From contig NZ_JACJHX010000001.1 of NCBI RefSeq assembly GCF_014138605.1, positions 124,001 to 188,000 on the forward strand: 64,000 bases of DNA. Reading direction: 5' to 3'. This document shows, piece after piece, positions 56,518 through 64,000 of this stretch (the stretch's first letter is position 1; each line of letters opens with the position of its first letter). Both the position numbers and the translations under genes were made by a program. The notes under the pieces are model-generated. The model saw only the letters and a list, made by a program, of their open reading frames with translations. It was not told the origin of the DNA and searched no databases. Source of the stretch: Peribacillus huizhouensis. GTDB lineage: Bacteria > Bacillota > Bacilli > Bacillales > DSM-1321.

Positions 56518-59500
56518 CTAGGCCTTCACTAACTCCTTCGTTTCTTCCATTCGAACAGATACAAGTTTGGAAACACCTGATTCTTGCATCGTAATTCCAT
56601 ACAGCACATCTGAGGATTCCATCGTTCCTTTTCGATGCGTGATCACAATAAATTGTGTCTCTTCACTAAACTTTTTTAAAAAATGGCTGAATCGAAGTAC
56701 ATTCGCTTCATCAAGGGCGGCTTCAACTTCATCGAGAATACAAAAAGGTACTGGACGAACTTTTAAAATTGAAAACAACAAAGCTATTGCAGTCAATGCT
56801 CTTTCTCCACCAGAAAGCAATGCAAGGTTTTGCAGTTTTTTCCCTGGAGGCTGCGCAATAATTTCTACGCCTGTTTGTAGAAGATCACTCGAATCCGTCA
56901 ACCGCAGCTCAGCTCTGCCTCCACCAAACAGCGCTTTAAATACTGTTTCGAATTGATTTTGAATCGCATAAAAGGTCTCTGCAAAACGCCGCTTCATTTC
57001 ATCATCCATTTCATCAATCACTTGGAAAAGAGTGTCTTTAGCTGTATGAAGGTCTTCTTTCTGCTCTAAGAGGAAATGGTATCGTTCGGAAACCCTATCA
57101 TATTCCTCAATTGCTCCAAGATTGACCGTCCCAAGTTCGTCCAATGCAAGTTTTATTAATTTTACCTTTTTCCTCGCTTCATCTGCCTCAATCGTTAATG
57201 GATACTGTTCCTTCGCTCCTTCGTAGGAGAGTAAATATTCTTCACGTAAATGAATAAGTCGATTCTCAAGTTCAACGTCCAATCGATTAAGTAGAACTTC
57301 TTCATCCTTCACTGCCTCAGCAATTCCTTTATGAACTCTCTTCAGTTCCTTACTCTCATATTCATAATCGTCTAGTTGTGATTGTAAATCAACTCTTTCT
57401 TTACGTTTCTGCGCAATGAGTTTTATTGCTTCATTTTTATCAAAAAGCTTATCCTGGGCAGCTGTTTCTAGTATTTCTTCACCACTTGAACTATCTGTCA
57501 TCTCATTCGTTAATAGAGATAAGTCTTCTTGATAATCTGTAACCGTACGGGTTACTTCCATAAGTGTATTAGTAATCCGGGTAAATTTTTCAGATTGATT
57601 TTGAAGTTGCTCACGCTTTGAAGCAAGCTGTACTTTTATCTCATTTGTTTCTTCAATTAGTGTTTCTTTTGACATTTGCTGAGACTGCTTTTGCTTACTT
57701 AAGGTTGCAATTTCTTCATCCAATTTATTAATTTCTTTCAAACAACGATTTAATAATTCATTAACTTCTTGAATTCGAGCTGACTTCTGACGAGATTCAT
57801 CTAAAATAGCCTGCTTGTCCAAGTCATATAAATGCAATCGTTCATTAATATTTCGTTCCTGCAATTCTATTTCACGGATTTCACTTTTACATACTTGTTC
57901 TTTTAAACGGAGCTTTTCCCCTGCTTTGCGAATTTCTTCAATTTTTTCTTCTTCTACAGAAATATCTTGCTTAAGCTGTTTAACCTGCCGCTCAAGTAAA
58001 GCTGTCTTTTCTTCCATTGCCAAAAGCTTCTCAGTTAGTTCATCAAGCTCGTTTTTTCTTGATAATAGGGATGATTGTTTTTGTTTCACAGCACCTCCCG
58101 TCATTGAACCACCAGGATTGACGATATCTCCTTCAAGTGTGACGAACCGGTATTTATAAGAAGTAAGCTTCGCGAGTTCATTTGCACCTTTAAGTTCACT
58201 TGTAATAATAACGGTGCCGAGCAGGTTAGCAACAATATTCAAGTACTTTTTATCGTATTGAACTAGACTTTCAGCCGTCCCGATAAATGAAGGATGATTG
58301 CTCAATAACTGAAGCTGTGAAGACGAGAGCTCTCGCGGTTTGATGACCGATAAAGGCAGAAATGTCGCTCTGCCGAATCCATTTCGCTTCAAATAGTTGA
58401 TTGCTTGTCTTGCATCATTTTCAGTATCCATGACGATATATTGCATAGAAGCCCCAAGTGCCGTTTCTATGGCTTGCTGATATTCTTTAGGCACTTTGAT
58501 TAACTCAGCTACCGCCCCTTCTACCCCTTGCAATGTATCATTCTTCGCTTTTAATACTTCTTTAACACCTTGGAAAAACCCAGCATAATCATCTTGCATT
58601 TCTTCTAACATATCTTTACGGGACTTCGATTGCTGAAGGAATTGGTAAGCCTGATATAGAAGCTTTTCTTGTTTTTGATAAGATGCTTTAATTGAATCAA
58701 GCTTTTTTTGCTCTTCTCTAAAAGAAAAAACATGTTGTTCAATTTGCTGCGTCACTTCATTGAAGGCATTGAGACTGATTACTTTCTTCTTTTCAACTTC
58801 TTCACGTTCACTGAGAAATTTAGCGTTTTCCTCGTCAAGACGTGTATTTCTTGTCGTCTGCTGATTAAGTTGCTGCTGTAAGTGCTGTAATTCATTTCTT
58901 GCAGCCGCTTGCTTATTCAACCATTCAATATAATCGCTTTTCAAAGTTTCAATTGTTTCCTCGAGATTTGCGCTAAAAAGTCCAAGTGTTTTTTGATTTT
59001 CACTAAGCTCTCTCTGAAGTTGTTTAACCTCACCTTCTAAAGTCGCTAATATTTTACCTTCACAATCCTTTTCAACCTTTAAAGCGATAATGTTACTCTC
59101 ACCATCTTTAATGAATTTCTCAAGTTGGTGTTTGTTTTGTGAAGCATTTTTTTTACGTTCTTTTAAAACCTCTTTACGACCTTCAAGCTTTTCAAGCTCC
59201 TCACTTGCTTTTAGCAATACTGCCTGAAGGTCATTAACTGACCCGTCAAGTGCAGAAATATAATCTCGAATACTTTCTACTTCTGCTTCTTTTTTCTGAA
59301 GTGATGTTAGCAATTCTTGCTCCTGAGTGCTGTGTTGCTCTAACTCTTGAGATAGATTACTCCATTTTTCATGAAGCGTTTCTATTTCATGAACAGTTAA
59401 AGCGACTTCAATTTGTTTAAGGTCTGCTTTTTTTTCTAAAAATTCTTTTGCAAGGGAAGATTGAATCTTTAATGGTTCTACCTGCCCTTCCAGTTCAGCG

Positions 59501-60084
59501 AGAATATCCTGTACTCGTGTCAAGTTTTCCTGCGTTTCAAATAACTTATGTTCTGCCTTCTTCTTTCTAGATTTATACTTTAAAACACCAGCAGCTTCTT
59601 CAAAGATCACTCTTCTTTCTTCTGCTTTACTGCTCAGAATCTTTTCTACTTTCCCTTGGCTGATGATAGAGAATGCTTCCTTGCCAAGACCAGAATCCAT
59701 AAATAAGTCTATAATGTCTTTAAGACGGCAAGATTGATTATTTATTAAAAAGTCACTTTCACCTGAACGATACACTCTTCTAGTTACACTGACTTCATAA
59801 AAGTCAATCGGAAGTGTATTGTTTTCGTTATCTAATGTTAATGTGACTTCAGCGAAATTAAGTCCCTTTCTTGAATCACTTCCAGAAAAAATCACATCTT
59901 CCATTTTCGCGCCTCTTAGTGATTTTGCAGACTGTTCACCCAATACCCAACGAACAGCGTCAATAATATTACTTTTTCCGCTGCCATTGGGACCGACAAT
60001 CGCAGTTACTCCAGGTACAAAATCAACAGAAACCCTTTCTGCAAAGGATTTAAATCCCACAACGTCCAATCGTTTGAGGAACAT
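56518..60084 (-). CDS. smc: Chromosome segregation ATPase SMC
   Basis: SMC forms the condensin complex with ScpA and ScpB. The 1188-residue protein has the N-terminal Walker A GPNGSGKSNI (31-40), a long coiled coil and a hinge at roughly 515-660. The second coiled coil follows, and the C-terminal head has the signature LLSGGERALTAIALLFSIL and Walker B FCILDEVEAALDE. I chose the ATG at 60084 behind GAGGGGGAG; this matches the B. subtilis start (MFLKRLDVVGFKSF). An in-frame start at 60123 adds 13 unrelated residues. Confidence 0.97.
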   Translation of the reverse strand: MFLKRLDVVGFKSFAERVSVDFVPGVTAIVGPNGSGKSNIIDAVRWVLGEQSAKSLRGAKMEDVIFSGSDSRKGLNFAEVTLTLDNENNTLPIDFYEVSVTRRVYRSGESDFLINNQSCRLKDIIDLFMDSGLGKEAFSIISQGKVEKILSSKAEERRVIFEEAAGVLKYKSRKKKAEHKLFETQENLTRVQDILAELEGQVEPLKIQSSLAKEFLEKKADLKQIEVALTVHEIETLHEKWSNLSQELEQHSTQEQELLTSLQKKEAEVESIRDYISALDGSVNDLQAVLLKASEELEKLEGRKEVLKERKKNASQNKHQLEKFIKDGESNIIALKVEKDCEGKILATLEGEVKQLQRELSENQKTLGLFSANLEETIETLKSDYIEWLNKQAAARNELQHLQQQLNQQTTRNTRLDEENAKFLSEREEVEKKKVISLNAFNEVTQQIEQHVFSFREEQKKLDSIKASYQKQEKLLYQAYQFLQQSKSRKDMLEEMQDDYAGFFQGVKEVLKAKNDTLQGVEGAVAELIKVPKEYQQAIETALGASMQYIVMDTENDARQAINYLKRNGFGRATFLPLSVIKPRELSSSQLQLLSNHPSFIGTAESLVQYDKKYLNIVANLLGTVIITSELKGANELAKLTSYKYRFVTLEGDIVNPGGSMTGGAVKQKQSSLLSRKNELDELTEKLLAMEEKTALLERQVKQLKQDISVEEEKIEEIRKAGEKLRLKEQVCKSEIREIELQERNINERLHLYDLDKQAILDESRQKSARIQEVNELLNRCLKEINKLDEEIATLSKQKQSQQMSKETLIEETNEIKVQLASKREQLQNQSEKFTRITNTLMEVTRTVTDYQEDLSLLTNEMTDSSSGEEILETAAQDKLFDKNEAIKLIAQKRKERVDLQSQLDDYEYESKELKRVHKGIAEAVKDEEVLLNRLDVELENRLIHLREEYLLSYEGAKEQYPLTIEADEARKKVKLIKLALDELGTVNLGAIEEYDRVSERYHFLLEQKEDLHTAKDTLFQVIDEMDDEMKRRFAETFYAIQNQFETVFKALFGGGRAELRLTDSSDLLQTGVEIIAQPPGKKLQNLALLSGGERALTAIALLFSILKVRPVPFCILDEVEAALDEANVLRFSHFLKKFSEETQFIVITHRKGTMESSDVLYGITMQESGVSKLVSVRMEETKELVKA

Positions 60085-60135
60085 ACTTTCTCCCCCTCTT
60101 TTCAACTCTACTTGTTGAATCATTCATTTTGTTTA

Positions 60136-60867
60136 TTACTTCGTTTCTCTAAGAGTTGATAGTGCAATCTGTGCAGCACGTTGTTCTGCTTCTTTTTTTG
60201 ACTTACCGCTTCCAATCCCGAGCTCTTCATTATTTAAAGACACTTTTGAAACAAATTCCCGATTATGGGCTGGTCCTTTTTCATGCATAATTTGATACTC
60301 GAGTACTCCAATCCCATCTCGTTGCACGAGCTCCTGCAATTGGCTCTTATAATCCATCACATGAGAAAAAGCACCCTCATTAATTTTAGGAAACACTACT
60401 TGTTCCAAAAACTGAACGACTTTTTCCAGTCCTTGGTCTAAATATAAAGCACCGATAAATGCTTCGAACACATCAGCAAGTAAAGCAGGACGCTGTCTTC
60501 CACCTGTCATTTCTTCCCCTTTTCCAAGCAAAATCAATTTACCGAATGATATATCATTGGCAAATGAAACAAGTGAAGGCTCACAAACGATTGCCGCTCT
60601 TAACTTCGTAAGTTCCCCTTCACTCATCATCGGATATTTATTGAATAAGTATTTGGATACTGTTAATTCAAGTACCGCGTCTCCTAAAAATTCAAGCCTT
60701 TCATTATCTTCATAGGGCTTCCGGCGATGCTCATTCACATAAGATGAATGGGTAAAAGCTTGCTTCAACAATTTTTCATCATTAAAAAGAAAGCCTGTGC
60801 TTTCTTGAAATTGTTTAAACATCGAATCTTTCATTACTGACTTTCGCTTATTTCCATTGTTTCTCAT
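60136..60867 (-). CDS. rnc: Ribonuclease III
   Basis: RNase III cuts double-stranded RNA during rRNA and mRNA maturation. The 243-residue protein has the signature [14 protein letters not shown], the second acidic cluster in [20 protein letters not shown], and a C-terminal dsRNA-binding domain ([31 protein letters not shown]). Start at 60867 follows GGAGGG. The gene leads the rnc-smc-ftsY unit. Confidence 0.97.
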   Translation of the reverse strand: MRNNGNKRKSVMKDSMFKQFQESTGFLFNDEKLLKQAFTHSSYVNEHRRKPYEDNERLEFLGDAVLELTVSKYLFNKYPMMSEGELTKLRAAIVCEPSLVSFANDISFGKLILLGKGEEMTGGRQRPALLADVFEAFIGALYLDQGLEKVVQFLEQVVFPKINEGAFSHVMDYKSQLQELVQRDGIGVLEYQIMHEKGPAHNREFVSKVSLNNEELGIGSGKSKKEAEQRAAQIALSTLRETK

Positions 60868-61402
60868 CTAAAAAAACCCTCCACTAACAACTCAATAATC
60901 CTAGCTAAATAAGAAAAGCTAAAAGCATCTTTACCGATCCCGTTTAGAAAAAGATGAGCAATTTATATAGAGACTATTTTCTCTCGATATATCTTGTTTT
61001 GCTTTTTACCTATATGGGTTAGGCTGCTGCTTTCGCTAGATGTAGATAGACTAATTAAATTATCCACAAAACAATTTTGTATACTTTCCTATACAATTAA
61101 GGGAATCCTACCAATTAATTCTCCCTTATTCAGACTCAGAATGGATTCAGTAGTATAAATAAAGTGAAACTTGACAAACTCGCACCAAGCCTATTCTGTA
61201 TTATATCATAAGAAAAACGCATACGCCCATTCTATTAGGGATATCACAGCCAAAATTAAATGATGTTTTCTCGTACTAAAAATTATTCAGAAACGCTTGT
61301 TAAACACATACTATTAGTATGTAGCATAGGAATATGCGTACAATACGATTTCGTTTTTTTTTAAGAAAGCAGTACACAGCTGTAATTAGATTTCTTTTTT
61401 AG
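60868..61402. other. Long AT-rich gap between acpP region and rnc
   Basis: No gene is seen in these 535 bases. A short AAATAAAGTGAAACTT at about 61158-61173 resembles the border of repeat family 1 but has no further match. I find no convincing promoter for rnc: TTGTCA near the same place lacks a good -10. Confidence 0.4.
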
Positions 61403-61455
61403 CATAAAGTGAAACTCAATCAGAGGGGATTTAACTGCCTGTAATACGGGATAAA
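61403..61455 (+). repeat. Mini copy I of repeat family 1
   Basis: CATAAAGTGAAACTCAATCAG is joined through AGGGGATTTAACTGCC to TGTAATACGGGATAAAG. Both termini with the ATAAAG hexamers are present and the interior is gone, as in the mini copy at 33786-33838. It directly abuts the terminator-like hairpin that follows. Confidence 0.65.
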
Positions 61456-61540
61456 GAAAAAGATCAGATTCCCCATTCATTATGAAACTTCAAAATGAAT
61501 GGTTTATGGAATCTGATCCTTCGCTGACTACTTAGTCAGT
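61456..61540 (-). terminator. GATCAGATT-family hairpin, probable acpP terminator
   Basis: Arms AGATCAGATTCC...CCATTCAT and ATGAATGG...GGAATCTGATCCT form a long stem (61459-61520), followed on the minus strand by TTTTTCTTT. A second perfect stem CTGACTA/TAGTCAG (61524-61539) stands between it and the acpP stop. This fits an intrinsic terminator for acpP and belongs to the same hairpin family as 28078-28193. Confidence 0.75.
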
Positions 61541-61558
61541 CTCTCCGAGATTAATTCA

Positions 61559-61792
61559 TTACATTGTGCTCTTTATGTAATTCACAGCATCTCCTACTGT
61601 TGTAAGTTTTTCTGCATCATCGTCTGAAATTTCCATGCCGAACTCGTCTTCAAGTTCCATAACTAGTTCTACTACATCAAGGGAATCCGCACCAAGATCT
61701 TCTTTGAATGAAGCTTCTAATTTAACTTCAGCTTCTTCAACATTTAATCGGTCTACTACGATTTTCGTTACGCGTTCTAATACGTCTGCCAC
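61559..61792 (-). CDS. acpP: Acyl carrier protein
   Basis: ACP carries growing fatty acids on a phosphopantetheine arm. The 77-residue acidic protein has the attachment Ser37 in [14 protein letters not shown] chose the GTG at 61792 because GGGGAGG lies 8 bases upstream and the protein then begins [14 protein letters not shown] at the same length as B. subtilis AcpA. Another GTG at 61801 is in frame but too close to the site. It is downstream of fabG. Confidence 0.97.
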   Translation of the reverse strand: MADVLERVTKIVVDRLNVEEAEVKLEASFKEDLGADSLDVVELVMELEDEFGMEISDDDAEKLTTVGDAVNYIKSTM

Positions 61793-61898
61793 TGCATTCA
61801 CCTCCCCTCAAGCCATTATAGTGTTTTTTTTCAAAAGCGCAAGAACATTTACAAAAAAAATGCTAATGCTTTTATTATCGTATAAGAGAAAATTCTCT

Positions 61899-62642
61899 TT
61901 ACATGACCATACCACCATCAACATGGAGTGTTTGTCCTGTCATGTAAGAACTAGCATCCGAGGCTAGAAAAGTTACAACACCGGCAATATCTTTTGGATC
62001 ACCGAAGCGGGATAACGGAATTTGCGAAAGCATTGCACCTTGTACTTCTTCAGTAAGTGATTCAGTCATGTCCGTGGAGATGAATCCAGGTGCAACTGCA
62101 TTAACTGTAATTCCTCTTGAAGCAAGCTCTTTCGCTGCCGTTTTCGTTAATCCAATCACGCCCGCTTTAGCAGCAACATAATTCGCCTGTCCAGCGTTTC
62201 CACTAACACCCACAATAGAAGCAATATTAATAATTCTACCACTGCGCTGTTTCATCATTGGACGAGTAACAGCTTTTGTGCAAAGGAACACACCTTTTAA
62301 ATTGGTATTAATTACATCATCCCATTCAGTTTCTTTCATTCTCATTAACAAATTATCTCTAGTAATTCCAGCATTATTCACCATGATATCAATGCGTGGA
62401 AATTTTTCGGTTACGCTTTTTATCATTGCTGTCACAGAATCAGAGTTTGCCACATCACATTGAATGGCAAATGCCTCTCGACCTAACAATTTAATTTCTT
62501 CCACCACTTCATTCGCTTTCGCTTCACTTCCAGCATAGTTTACAGCAACATTTGCACCTTGTCGGGCTAGCTCAAGCGCGATTTCCTTGCCAATGCCACG
62601 CGAAGCACCTGTTACTAGTGCGTATTTTCCTTCTAATTGCAT
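61899..62642 (-). CDS. fabG: 3-oxoacyl-ACP reductase FabG
   Basis: FabG reduces beta-ketoacyl-ACP with NADPH in fatty-acid elongation. The 247-residue short-chain dehydrogenase has [12 protein letters not shown] for the cofactor and [14 protein letters not shown]. The catalytic Ser142, Tyr155 and Lys159 lie in [21 protein letters not shown]. Start lies one base after the fabD stop with GAGGGGGGA. Confidence 0.97.
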   Translation of the reverse strand: MQLEGKYALVTGASRGIGKEIALELARQGANVAVNYAGSEAKANEVVEEIKLLGREAFAIQCDVANSDSVTAMIKSVTEKFPRIDIMVNNAGITRDNLLMRMKETEWDDVINTNLKGVFLCTKAVTRPMMKQRSGRIINIASIVGVSGNAGQANYVAAKAGVIGLTKTAAKELASRGITVNAVAPGFISTDMTESLTEEVQGAMLSQIPLSRFGDPKDIAGVVTFLASDASSYMTGQTLHVDGGMVM

Positions 62643-62643
62643 G

Positions 62644-63585
62644 TTATTCCCCCCTCAAAGCTTCTACAGTTTTATCTAAACTCTCGGAATCATAGACAGA
62701 ATAAATCGTAACAGATCGATCGATTTTCTTAATCAGCCCACTTAAGACCTTTCCTGGCCCTACTTCGATAAATGTATCCACACCTAAAGAAAGCAATGTT
62801 TTCACACTATCTTCCCATAGAACTGGAGAGTATAATTGCTCAATTAATTTTTCTTTAATGTCATTTGCTGCGGTTACTGGTTGTGCAGTTACATTAGAGA
62901 TGACAGGAACTTTAGCTTCACGAACGTCAATTTCGTCCAATACAGATTGAAGTTTAGAAGCAGCTGGCTCCATAAGCACTGAGTGGAAAGGACCACTTAC
63001 ATCAAGTGAAATAGCACGCTTAGCTCCTTGTTCTTTCGCATCTTTCCCTGCTTGTTCTACCCCTGTTGCGCTTCCTGAAATAACGATCTGACCAGGACAA
63101 TTAATATTCGCTAATTGAACTGGTTCTCCATTTTTTGTAACAGAATCTGTAATGTCCGCTAATGTTTCACGGTCCATCCCTAAAATCGCAGCCATTGCTC
63201 CTTGACCGTTCGGAACCGCTTCTTCCATAAATTCTCCACGCTTACTTACTGTATGTACGGCATCTTTAAAGTCGATTGCCTGACTAGCAACTAAAGCAGA
63301 ATATTCTCCTAAACTATGTCCTGCTGTGTAATCAGGAGAGATCCCTTCACCCTTCAATGCTTCAAACAATGCATAACTCACTGTCAAAATAGCGGGTTGT
63401 GCATGATAAGTTAATGTAAGCTTTTCTTGTGGGCCATTGAAAATAAGATCTGATAATGAGTAGTCAAGTGTTGTATCAGCAGAATGAAAAATTTGTTGTA
63501 CTTTTTCATTTTGTTCATACATATCTTTCCCCATTCCAACGATTTGTGATCCTTGACCTGGAAAAACAAAAGCAATTTTCCCCAT
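62644..63585 (-). CDS. fabD: Malonyl-CoA:ACP transacylase FabD
   Basis: FabD loads malonyl groups on ACP. The 313-residue protein has [16 protein letters not shown] at the N-terminus, nucleophile Ser91 in [10 protein letters not shown], and His201 in SGPFHSVLM. The ending has [16 protein letters not shown]. Start follows GGGAGAGAAA. It lies between plsX and fabG, as in the fapR-plsX-fabD-fabG operon of B. subtilis. Confidence 0.97.
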   Translation of the reverse strand: MGKIAFVFPGQGSQIVGMGKDMYEQNEKVQQIFHSADTTLDYSLSDLIFNGPQEKLTLTYHAQPAILTVSYALFEALKGEGISPDYTAGHSLGEYSALVASQAIDFKDAVHTVSKRGEFMEEAVPNGQGAMAAILGMDRETLADITDSVTKNGEPVQLANINCPGQIVISGSATGVEQAGKDAKEQGAKRAISLDVSGPFHSVLMEPAASKLQSVLDEIDVREAKVPVISNVTAQPVTAANDIKEKLIEQLYSPVLWEDSVKTLLSLGVDTFIEVGPGKVLSGLIKKIDRSVTIYSVYDSESLDKTVEALRGE

Positions 63586-63612
63586 AGCTTTCTCTCCCTA
63601 CATGTATTATTT

Positions 63613-64000
63613 TCATTCGATTGCAGTCTTAATCGTTGTTACCATTTCATTAGAAACCATAATTCTTGTCTGCCTTACTGCATTATAGATAGCATTCGCA
63701 TCTGATGATCCATGCGCCTTAATGACAGGTGCGTTTAATCCAAATAAAGCTGCTCCACCATATTCAGAGTAATCCATTTGATTTTTGATTTCCTTTAGCT
63801 CTGGCTTCAGTATAGCTGCTGCCAACTTACTTTTCATATTGCTCATTAATGCACTCTTTAACATCTTAAATACACTCATAGCTGTCCCTTCAATGGATTT
63901 GAGTACGATGTTACCAGTAAACCCATCAGTAACAACAACATCTGCAGGACCTTCAAGCAAGTCTCTAGCTTCAACATTTCCAACAAAGTTAATATTAGCT
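63613..64000 (-). CDS. plsX: Phosphate acyltransferase PlsX, C-terminal part
   Basis: PlsX makes acyl-phosphate from acyl-ACP for phospholipid synthesis. Only the last 129 codons are in the window; the 5' part lies beyond the right edge. Visible family features are [35 protein letters not shown], and [21 protein letters not shown]. The frame is open through the edge, so it is truncated by the window and not broken. It precedes fabD. Confidence 0.95.
   Translation of the reverse strand, partial: ANINFVGNVEARDLLEGPADVVVTDGFTGNIVLKSIEGTAMSVFKMLKSALMSNMKSKLAAAILKPELKEIKNQMDYSEYGGAALFGLNAPVIKAHGSSDANAIYNAVRQTRIMVSNEMVTTIKTAIE

Noticed and set aside
33786-61540. CRISPR array
   Set aside because: Repeats are long, irregularly spaced by kilobases, in both orientations and lack regular spacers; no cas genes are present.
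405-61801. Many plus-strand open frames opposite the genes
   Set aside because: They mirror the conserved minus-strand genes and lack ribosome binding sites or family signatures.

Overview
The window is a continuous stretch of low-GC Firmicute chromosome. Gene order and protein sequences closely follow the Bacillus subtilis block from plsX to sigD (plsX-fabD-fabG-acpP-rnc-smc-ftsY-ylxM-ffh-rpsP-khpA-ylqD-rimM-trmD-rplS-rbgA-rnhB-ylqG-ylqH-sucCD-dprA-topA-trmFO-xerC-hslVU-codY-fla/che-sigD). Every supported gene lies on the minus strand, so the text reads from high to low coordinates. The organism is therefore a motile, flagellated member of the Bacillaceae. The species cannot be fixed from this sequence alone. 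Strong AGGAGG-type ribosome binding sites and many TTG and GTG starts (flhF, fliO, fliM, rbgA, dprA, fliG, acpP, lepB, swrD) also fit Bacillaceae. || Layout from the high end. 64000-55200: fatty-acid synthesis (plsX fragment, fabD, fabG, acpP), then rnc, smc and ftsY. 55200-49000: ylxM-ffh-rpsP-khpA, then ylqD-rimM-trmD, rplS with its own promoter and leader, and a type I signal peptidase. 49000-44765: rbgA, rnhB and the FliK-like/FlhB-like pair ylqG-ylqH. 44006-40251: an N-acetylmuramic acid uptake and recycling set (murQ, murP, mupG). B. subtilis does not have it at this place, where ylqH is followed by sucC. 39952-28263: sucCD, dprA, topA, and the trmFO-xerC-hslV-hslU-codY group. 27241-1: the whole flagellar/chemotaxis operon from flgB to cheD, ending in the first 25 codons of sigD. 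|| The main novelty is in the gaps. Two dispersed repeat families have invaded almost every operon junction between 28 and 61.5 kb, and one copy lies inside the fla/che operon. Family 1 is up to about 330 bp, non-coding and rich in nested hairpins. It has a terminal CAATCAGTGG stem-loop at one end, a GCGGGATAAA end at the other, and an ATAAAG-like hexamer at both borders. Full, deleted, tandem and mini copies occur, and one internal stem shows compensatory base changes between copies. This suggests a structured RNA or a non-autonomous element of IS200/IS605 type. Family 2 consists of long hairpins with arms containing GGTCAGACC or GATCAGATT. Most copies sit at gene ends and look like intrinsic terminators. 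One lies between flgE and swrD, without a T-run, where swrD lacks a good ribosome binding site. || How the parts fit together: the fla/che block encodes rod, hook, MS-ring, switch and export parts with the chemotaxis set (CheA, B, C, D, W, Y, plus FliY). CodY is encoded just upstream. The middle block supplies protein targeting (SRP: Ffh, FtsY), ribosome assembly (RbgA, RimM, L19, S16), RNA and DNA maintenance (RNase III, RNase HII, SMC, TopA, XerC, DprA) and central metabolism (succinyl-CoA synthetase).
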